From JAHIZC01 sp043813305 (GTDB lineage Bacteria > Omnitrophota > Gorgyraeia > Gygaellales > Profunditerraquicolaceae), in NCBI GenBank assembly GCA_043813305.1, contig JBDRLC010000051.1:1-11417 (forward strand): a stretch of DNA of 11,417 nt, written 5' to 3'. Every line of letters starts with the position of its first letter. Within the stretch, counting starts at the first letter, position 1. Position numbers and translations under genes: made by a program. The notes under the pieces are model-generated. The model ran no database searches. It worked only from the letters and a program-made list of their open reading frames with translations, and was not told the origin of the DNA. This document shows, piece after piece, positions 5,790 to 11,417 of the stretch.

Positions 5790-6403
5790 GCGAAAAGGGC
5801 AAATGGGTTTATACGGAAAAGCTGAAAGAGCATTTTGTAAACCCCAAGAATGTGCTTGGTGACGGAGAAGAAGAGCGCTTCGATGCCAAGGGCGTAGTAG
5901 GGAATATAAAGTGTGGTGACGAAATGATGGTTGTAATCAAGGTCGATAAACAAAAGGGGACTATTACCGATTGTAAATGGAAGACCTACGGCTGTGCAAG
6001 CGCGATTGCCAGTACCTCGATACTTTCTGAGATGGTAAAGGGAATGAGCTTAGAGCAGGCTTATCATCTTTCTCCTAAAGATGTTGCCAAGGAGTTAGGG
6101 GGATTACCGGAACATAAAATACATTGCTCCGTATTGGGGGATAAGGCATTAAGGGCTGCTATTAACGATTATTATGAGCGTAATGGAATGCAGAATAAGG
6201 TGGAAAAAGAAAAGGCACGCATTATTTGCCAGTGCATGAACGTAACTGACCTTGAAATAGAGAAGGCTGTATTAGAGGGTGCAAGGACGCTCCTGGAACT
6301 TCAGGAGAAGACAAAACTCGGTACGGTTTGCGGCCAGTGTAAAGACGAAGCCGTTGTTTTATTGGATAAATACATAAAAGAACACTTCGCTAAAAAAGAA
6401 TAA
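5786..6403 (+). CDS. nifU: NifU-type Fe-S cluster scaffold (IscU domain plus BFD-like [2Fe-2S] domain)
   Basis: This is the scaffold on which Fe-S clusters are built from NifS-derived sulfur and passed to target proteins in the cytoplasm. The 205-residue product has an IscU-like domain (about 8-130) with the three ligand cysteines Cys43 (IKCGDE, with the family Asp45), Cys70 (YGCASA) and Cys114 (IHCSVL). A BFD-like [2Fe-2S] domain (about 144-200) follows with the C-x-C and C-x2-C pattern Cys148, Cys150, Cys182, Cys185. Classical nitrogen-fixation NifU is about 300 residues and ends in an Nfu domain with CxxC; that domain is absent here, and the gene ends cleanly at TAA. The start overlaps the nifS stop by 4 nt, with AGGAAG at 5774-5779, so it is translationally coupled to nifS. 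Confidence 0.93.
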   Translation: MSEKGKWVYTEKLKEHFVNPKNVLGDGEEERFDAKGVVGNIKCGDEMMVVIKVDKQKGTITDCKWKTYGCASAIASTSILSEMVKGMSLEQAYHLSPKDVAKELGGLPEHKIHCSVLGDKALRAAINDYYERNGMQNKVEKEKARIICQCMNVTDLEIEKAVLEGARTLLELQEKTKLGTVCGQCKDEAVVLLDKYIKEHFAKKE

Positions 6404-6404
6404 A

Positions 6405-7661
6405 TTGATCAAACCAAATATCCAGAGTCTAAAAAAAGGTTTCTTAATTTTCTCCTGGGCTTTATATGACCTGGCAAATCAATTTTTTGCTCTCAACGTG
6501 GTCTCTCTCTATTTCGTGCGTTGGTTAACTTTTGAAAAGGGCGCCCCGGAAATTTTTTATAGTATTACTTTCGGGATTTCCACATTTTTTGTAGCAATTC
6601 TCGCTCCTATATTGGGCGCTATTTCTGATATGGCACAAAGGCGAAGAATTTTCCTGAGTTACCTTACTTTATTATCTGTTTTGTTTACCATTATTTTGGG
6701 CATATCCGATAATATTATTCTAGCATTAGTTTTCTTTGCCATAGCTAATTTTGGCTGCCAGACGGCAATAGTATTTTATAATGCCCTGATGGTTAACATT
6801 GCTCCCAGGAATAGAGTGGGTTTGATTTCGGGGCTTGGTAAGATGCTCGGTTATAGCGGAGCGATACTCGCATTATATCTTATCAAACCAGTAGTATTAA
6901 AGAGCGGCTATCAGGCGACATTTTTGCCCACGGGTATTTTATTTCTGGTTTTTTCTCTGCCATGCCTAATTTTTGTCAGAGACAAGGTCAGCCGGTCTAA
7001 TATAAAATTGACCCATTTTTTCAATAAAGAAAAAACATTAGAGATTTTAAGAAAATTGAGAATCGCCATCTTTAATGCCCACAAAGTCCCTGGCCTGATG
7101 GATTTCTTAAAAGCGATGTTTTTTGGTCTCTGTGCGGTGAATGTGATTATCCTTTTTATGTCTGTTTATGCTACGCGGGTTTTTGGTTTAAACGAGGCGC
7201 AGGTGATTAATCTGATCGGATTCTCGACTATATTCGCAATCATCGGCAGTATTTCTTCAGGTTTTATCAGTGATTATATCGGCTATAAACGCTGTCTTTG
7301 TGCGATTGTAATCCTTTGGATGGCCTGTTTCTTATTAGGTGCGGTTAACAGAAACCTTAACCTATATTGGGTGATTGGTGCACTGGTGGGGACAGCACTG
7401 GGTGCAACCTGGGTAGTTTCACGTGCGGCTGTGATTAGATTAGTGCCGGAGGAGAAAATCGGTGAGACATTCGGCTTATTTAACCTTGTAGCTTATCTTT
7501 CAGCTATTGTGGGATCTTTATATTGGGGGATAATTTTATTATTCCTTGCACCTCTGGGTGCATTAGGGTATCGTATCGCTCTTTCTAGTTTAATTTTATT
7601 TATGTTGGCAGGGTTATTTTTCCTTTTACGCTTACCCAAACTTTCGTTGGCGAATTCATGA
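6405..7661 (+). CDS. MFS transporter, Atg22/UMF1 type
   Basis: The 418-residue product is almost entirely hydrophobic, with about 12 predicted membrane helices in the inner membrane. WALYDLANQFFALNVVSLYF (18-37) is the signature opening of the Atg22/UMF1 branch of the major facilitator superfamily. An MFS motif A is present in each half: GAISDMAQRRR (71-81) and GFISDYIGYKR (286-296). RVGLISGLGKMLGYSGAI (137-154) is also typical. The start appears to be TTG at 6405, one base after the nifU stop, with only a weak purine-rich site; no ATG lies between it and the first helix, so a later start would delete the signature. Substrate is unknown: Atg22 exports amino acids from yeast vacuoles, but bacterial members are poorly characterised. 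Overlaps the next gene by 4 nt. Confidence 0.88.
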   Translation: MIKPNIQSLKKGFLIFSWALYDLANQFFALNVVSLYFVRWLTFEKGAPEIFYSITFGISTFFVAILAPILGAISDMAQRRRIFLSYLTLLSVLFTIILGISDNIILALVFFAIANFGCQTAIVFYNALMVNIAPRNRVGLISGLGKMLGYSGAILALYLIKPVVLKSGYQATFLPTGILFLVFSLPCLIFVRDKVSRSNIKLTHFFNKEKTLEILRKLRIAIFNAHKVPGLMDFLKAMFFGLCAVNVIILFMSVYATRVFGLNEAQVINLIGFSTIFAIIGSISSGFISDYIGYKRCLCAIVILWMACFLLGAVNRNLNLYWVIGALVGTALGATWVVSRAAVIRLVPEEKIGETFGLFNLVAYLSAIVGSLYWGIILLFLAPLGALGYRIALSSLILFMLAGLFFLLRLPKLSLANS

Positions 7662-10333
7662 GCGAAGACCATTTGATTATCCATAAGATATTTAGCAATG
7701 CCGTATCTAATTTCTCCGAAAGAATAGCGTTACAGACAAAGAGAGATAATTCCTGGCAGAGATTTACATATAAAGAAGTAGAGACAAAAAGTGTAAAATT
7801 AGCTACCTATCTAATTAAACAAGGCTGCAAAAAGGGAGATTTTGTAGCCTTAATTTTAGAGAATCGTCCTGAATGGCCGATAATCTATTTTGGGATACTT
7901 TATGCGGGACTTGGTTGCGTTCCTCTGGACCCGCAGCTATCTCGAAAAGAGATAGAAAATTTCCTCAATGATAGCAGCTCAAAAGTGATTTTTTGTTCTC
8001 AGAATATATTTAGGGAAAAAATCGGCAAGAACATTGGAAATAAGCTTGATAGAGTGATTATTCTTGATTCCCTCGAGGGTATTTCCGGAAATCTGATCAA
8101 GTTCTCCGGGATAGAAAATGTTACCCCGGACTTATCTATTTTACCTGCGGTTTCTCCAGCGGATACTGCTTCTTTGGTCTATACCTCCGGTACTACCGCC
8201 CAATCAAAAGGGGTACTCTTAACCCACAAAAATATCTGCTCTAATTTTCATGGTATTCAGGTGCGCAAAGTCTTCTTTTCTTCCGATAACATCATCGCTA
8301 TCCTGCCTTTGTATCACACCTATGCTTTTATGGCTACTTTAATCGCGCCGCTCCTTTTAGGGGCAAAGGTAACTTATTGCCCGTTAAGCTTTAAACCATC
8401 TGACCTTAGTTCAATAATCAAAGAAGCAGAAGTTACGGTTTTGACCGCTGTTCCCCAGCTACTCTTTTTATTATATAAAGGTATAGCTGAGAAGACTAAG
8501 AAGATACCTCCTTTTCTGATGCCTTTATTGTTGCCGTTGATAAGAAATAAAGTACATAAGCAATTCGGCAAGAGCTTCAGGCTTTTAGTCAGCGGAGGCG
8601 CTAGAATAGAACCCAAGGTTGCTAAATCTTTATCGCGATTAATGGGAGTTAAATTAATCGAAGGATACGGACTGACCGAAACATCTCCCATAGTAACGCT
8701 TAACCCTCCCAAAAGACAAAAGTTTGGTTCTGTCGGTAAGACTCTGCCGGGTGTGAAAATTAAGATTGTCGAACCTGATGAATCGGGAATAGGGGAAGTG
8801 GCTATCCAGGGTCCTAACGTTATGGCAGGATATTTTAAGCGGCCTGATTTAACCAATCAGGTTATAAAGGATAATTGGTTTTATTCCGGGGACCTAGGCT
8901 ATATAGATAAAGATGGCTATCTTTTCCTGAGTGCCAGGAAAAAAGATGTGATTGTATTAAGCTCAGGCAAAAATATCTATCCTGAAGAACTTGAGGAGCA
9001 TTATATCAGGAGTCCCTATATCAAAGAGATATGCATCTTGCCTAAGACCGAGGAGAGGTTTGGACGGTTGATAGATTCGCTTTACGCCGTAGTCGTTCCA
9101 GATTTTGAATATTTGCGTAAAAGGAATGAGGTTAATATTCAGGCGAGAGTACGCTGGGATATAGAGAATCTAGGTAAGGAGCTGCCTTCATATAAGCACA
9201 TTATGGGCTTCGTGATTACCAAAGAGGAATTACCTCGCACATCTTTGAAGAAAATAAAGCGATATCAGTTGAGTAAGAAATTTGCTAATTTCGAATCTCT
9301 AAAAGAAAAAGCTAAGCAGGAAGTCGTATCACAAGAAGATACGAATATTCTAAGCCGGGATATTGCTAAGAAGATTATAAATTATTTAAGCGGCGAGCTT
9401 AAAAAACCGATTAATTTAAACAGTCATCTAGAGATTGATTTAGGCATTGATTCTTTAAGTAAGGTAGAGCTTATTTTAGGCCTGGAGGCGCTTTTTTCTA
9501 TAAAAATACCCGAAGAGGTATTAGCTAAAGCCTCGACAGTTAAAGAGCTTATTGTTAGAGTATTGGAGATTATAGAAGAAGGGACGACTTCAAAAGAAAT
9601 CAGAGAAGAAGTAGCTAAGACCTGGTCTGAGATTTTAAGAGAGCAGCCGCAGGAGAAAACTCTAGAAAGAATCAGCCTTGCACCGAGGTTCTTAGATACC
9701 GTTATTCTCTGGATAATCATAAAAGTGTTTTTCTGTATTTTAAAGGTTTTCTGGCTCTTAAGAATCAAAGGCAGAGAGTTACTGCCGCCTAAGGGCCCGT
9801 ATCTTATCTGTCCAAACCACGCCAGCTACTTAGACGGACTTGTATTAATCAGCAGCCTGCCTTTTAAATATGTGATGAATACCTTTTCTTTGGGATATAG
9901 CGATATATTTGAAAAGCCGATTTTTCGCTGGTCAATTAAATTAGCGCATCTTATACCGATTGACCCGAATACAAATCTAACCGAGGCGATGCAGGCGGTA
10001 TCTTATATTATCAGGCACGATAAAATGGCTTGTATATTCCCCGCGGGCAGACGTTCAATAGATGAGAATATTCAGGAATTTAAGAAAGGTGTTGGCGTTT
10101 TAATCAAGGAATTAGATATTCCGGTTGTCCCGGTATATATTAAAAATTCTCATAAGTCATGGCCAAGAACAAGCCGTCTGCCGCGTTTAACCGCACTAAA
10201 AGTTATTTTTGGCCATCCGATTACCTCAAGAGAGCTAATCGTAAAGCATGGAAAGAATAAAACTATTGATGATTATGCGGCTATTGTTCAAGGACTGAGA
10301 GAAGAAGTTATTAAACTCGCTGAAAATAGCTAA
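7658..10333 (+). CDS. Acyl-CoA/acyl-ACP synthetase - acyl carrier protein - PlsC acyltransferase fusion
   Basis: An 891-residue three-domain protein. Residues ~10-545 are an AMP-forming acyl-activating enzyme: YTSGTTAQSKGV (175-186), GYGLTETSP (336-344), YSGDLGYIDKDGYLF (409-423), RKKDVIVLSSGKNIYPEELE (427-446) and the C-terminal Lys region PRTSLKKIKR (526-535). Residues ~560-640 are an acyl carrier domain with the phosphopantetheine serine in LGIDSLSKVE (Ser599). A hydrophobic segment (~680-700) leads into a PlsC/AGPAT-type acyltransferase (~701-890) with NHASYLD (His721, Asp726) and FPAGRRS (794-800). The simplest reading is that fatty acid is activated, loaded on the protein's own carrier domain and passed to a lysophospholipid or glycerol-phosphate acceptor at the inner membrane. 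E. coli Aas combines the first and last activities in the opposite order and without a fused carrier. The canonical FPEG motif has Ala796 in place of Glu, so the acceptor may differ or activity may be reduced. The ATG overlaps the MFS stop. Confidence 0.92.
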   Translation: MSEDHLIIHKIFSNAVSNFSERIALQTKRDNSWQRFTYKEVETKSVKLATYLIKQGCKKGDFVALILENRPEWPIIYFGILYAGLGCVPLDPQLSRKEIENFLNDSSSKVIFCSQNIFREKIGKNIGNKLDRVIILDSLEGISGNLIKFSGIENVTPDLSILPAVSPADTASLVYTSGTTAQSKGVLLTHKNICSNFHGIQVRKVFFSSDNIIAILPLYHTYAFMATLIAPLLLGAKVTYCPLSFKPSDLSSIIKEAEVTVLTAVPQLLFLLYKGIAEKTKKIPPFLMPLLLPLIRNKVHKQFGKSFRLLVSGGARIEPKVAKSLSRLMGVKLIEGYGLTETSPIVTLNPPKRQKFGSVGKTLPGVKIKIVEPDESGIGEVAIQGPNVMAGYFKRPDLTNQVIKDNWFYSGDLGYIDKDGYLFLSARKKDVIVLSSGKNIYPEELEEHYIRSPYIKEICILPKTEERFGRLIDSLYAVVVPDFEYLRKRNEVNIQARVRWDIENLGKELPSYKHIMGFVITKEELPRTSLKKIKRYQLSKKFANFESLKEKAKQEVVSQEDTNILSRDIAKKIINYLSGELKKPINLNSHLEIDLGIDSLSKVELILGLEALFSIKIPEEVLAKASTVKELIVRVLEIIEEGTTSKEIREEVAKTWSEILREQPQEKTLERISLAPRFLDTVILWIIIKVFFCILKVFWLLRIKGRELLPPKGPYLICPNHASYLDGLVLISSLPFKYVMNTFSLGYSDIFEKPIFRWSIKLAHLIPIDPNTNLTEAMQAVSYIIRHDKMACIFPAGRRSIDENIQEFKKGVGVLIKELDIPVVPVYIKNSHKSWPRTSRLPRLTALKVIFGHPITSRELIVKHGKNKTIDDYAAIVQGLREEVIKLAENS

Positions 10334-10348
10334 AAAAAGGGGGCAGTT

Positions 10349-11107
10349 ATGTTAAAGAAATTGTTTTTAGTTATTTGTCTTCTTATCATTTCTCTAAGTT
10401 CAGGTTTTACCCAGGATGAAAAAGTAGAATTTGAGGGAAGATACTGGATTACTGATCTGGATGCTAAAGCACAAGTTGATGCTGCGGGTGTAGGGGGGAC
10501 TACATTGAATCTTAAGTCAGACTTAGGAGTTGGTGATGAAGATTTTCCGGAAGGAAGGGTTACTTTAAATCTAGGCTCTGCGAAATGGAGATTTGCTTAT
10601 ATGCAGGTTGATTACAGCGGTAATCAGAATTTAAATCGGACGATTACGTTTAAAGGCAAGACCTATACGGCTGGAGCAAACGTCAGATCTGAATTTGATA
10701 TATTGTATTTGAGATTCGGCAGGATTTGGAATCTTTTTGATTTAGGCAAAAAAATGAAAATCGGTGCGGTAATTGAGACCAAGGGTATATTAGCAGACAT
10801 TAAGCTTGATGCACCGGCTTTATCTCTGAACGAATCAGAGAGTTTGATCGGAGGCCTGCCTACTTTAGGTGTGGCTATAGATATTAATCCGATAAAGAAA
10901 ATCAATCTCTTTGCTGAGATTTCAGGTTTAGGAGCCGGCGGATACGGGTACGTTTTTGATGCAGAAGCAGGAATTAAGTTTGTCCCCTTCGATAATTTTA
11001 GCATAGTAGGCGGATTCAGAATCATTGATTTGAAGTTAGAGTATGACGATAATTTAGTGGAGATTGAGACTAGCGGGCCGTTCGTGGGGGCAACTCTGAG
11101 GTTCTAA
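10349..11107 (+). CDS. Small outer-membrane beta-barrel protein
   Basis: The 252-residue product has a signal peptide (two Lys at 3-4, hydrophobic core to about 18, probable cut near FTQ-DEK although the -1 residue is not a clean Ala). Amphipathic strands run to the C-terminus and it ends in LRF, the terminal Phe expected for BAM substrates. Strand-like segments include KVEFEGRYWITDL, WRFAYMQVDYSG, SEFDILYLRFGRIWNLF, FSIVGGFRIIDLKLEY and GPFVGATLRF, suggesting an 8- to 10-stranded barrel. The start at 10349 has AAGGGGG (10337-10343) at 5 nt and lies 15 nt after the fusion gene, so it ends the operon. Its stop overlaps the stop of the converging - strand gene. Family not recognised. Confidence 0.8.
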   Translation: MLKKLFLVICLLIISLSSGFTQDEKVEFEGRYWITDLDAKAQVDAAGVGGTTLNLKSDLGVGDEDFPEGRVTLNLGSAKWRFAYMQVDYSGNQNLNRTITFKGKTYTAGANVRSEFDILYLRFGRIWNLFDLGKKMKIGAVIETKGILADIKLDAPALSLNESESLIGGLPTLGVAIDINPIKKINLFAEISGLGAGGYGYVFDAEAGIKFVPFDNFSIVGGFRIIDLKLEYDDNLVEIETSGPFVGATLRF

Positions 11108-11417
11108 AAGTAGCAGGAGAAACCTACCTGTACTCCTTCTATATGAGTCCTGCTGTCGGGTTCATAGAAAAGTGAGCCGGAAATACTCACCGGGTCTGAT
11201 TTATCAATATTCCAGTAAGTAAAATAAGGGGTAATATCAAAGGAAAGATTCTTTCCGAATAAGTATTTTATCGGGGCCATGATTTCGATTCCCCAGACGT
11301 TTTCTAAGTTAAAAGTTCCTCCTTCATAGAGATTCGCTCTCATTTCAGGCGAATCAGCAGACATCCAGTCTAGGTCTATCCCGGCAGTTATCCGAGGGGT
11401 AAATAAATAATTAAACC
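11104..11417 (-). CDS. Outer-membrane beta-barrel protein, C-terminal part only
   Basis: The - strand frame is open from the right window edge to TAG at 11104-11106, giving 103 visible residues; the Met at 11362-11364 is internal because 17 in-frame codons (FNYLFTPRITAGIDLDW) precede it. Strands alternate with short turns (NVWGIEIMAPIKYLFG, LSFDITPYFTYWNID, VSISGSLFYEPDS, HIEGVQVGFSCYF) and the chain ends in Phe, as in BAM-inserted beta-barrels. The N-terminal part and signal peptide lie outside the window. Family not recognised. Confidence 0.7.
   Translation of the reverse strand, partial: FNYLFTPRITAGIDLDWMSADSPEMRANLYEGGTFNLENVWGIEIMAPIKYLFGKNLSFDITPYFTYWNIDKSDPVSISGSLFYEPDSRTHIEGVQVGFSCYF

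Noticed and set aside
4596..6403. Nitrogen-fixation cluster
   Set aside because: Only the NifS/NifU pair is present; NifU lacks the Nfu domain and no nitrogenase or nif-specific genes are nearby.
11112..11160. Inverted repeat AGCAGGA/TCCTGCT as a terminator
   Set aside because: The arms are only 7 bp, the loop is about 30 nt, there is no T-run, and it lies inside the - strand coding frame.

Overview
The window looks like a piece of a diderm (Gram-negative type) bacterial chromosome of moderate-to-low GC. Signal peptides, a lipoprotein and at least three outer-membrane beta-barrel proteins ending in Phe imply an outer membrane. The set of a DUF3568-type lipoprotein, an Atg22/UMF1-type MFS carrier and an AMP-ligase/ACP/PlsC fusion suggests an uncultivated lineage such as Omnitrophota. 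That placement is an impression from gene content and was not tested.

Left part (1-1970, + strand): the 3' end of a very charged Lys/Glu/Ala-rich coiled-coil gene is followed 25 nt later by a secreted outer-membrane beta-barrel gene. A bidirectional terminator (1939-1970) separates this pair from a converging gene.

Middle (1991-4141, - strand plus divergent control region): a secreted 630-residue repeat protein has three tandem copies of a ~77-residue charged module followed by proline-rich segments, including ten tandem hexapeptides of the form (G/D/N)-F-x-P-P-E. Its leader holds a clear class I cyclic-di-GMP (GEMM) riboswitch aptamer, followed by an intrinsic terminator placed before the start codon. 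The protein is therefore probably made or withheld according to c-di-GMP, the second messenger of surface attachment and biofilm life. The C-terminus of the coiled-coil protein at the left edge carries a degenerate half copy of the same 77-residue module, which links the two loci. This is the most interesting part of the window.

Right part (4193-11107, + strand): a tightly packed six-gene run starts at a sigma70-like promoter (4114-4141): DUF3568-like lipoprotein, cysteine desulfurase (NifS/IscS family), NifU-type Fe-S scaffold with a BFD-like domain, MFS carrier of the Atg22/UMF1 type, an 891-residue acyl-activating enzyme + acyl carrier domain + PlsC-type acyltransferase fusion, and a small outer-membrane beta-barrel. 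Two junctions are ATGA overlaps, one gap is 1 nt and the other two are 15-16 nt, so it is probably one operon combining Fe-S cluster assembly with envelope lipid and membrane functions. At the right edge a partial beta-barrel gene on the - strand meets this operon tail to tail, with its stop codon overlapping the last stop by 4 nt.

I saw no tRNA, rRNA, CRISPR array or insertion sequence.
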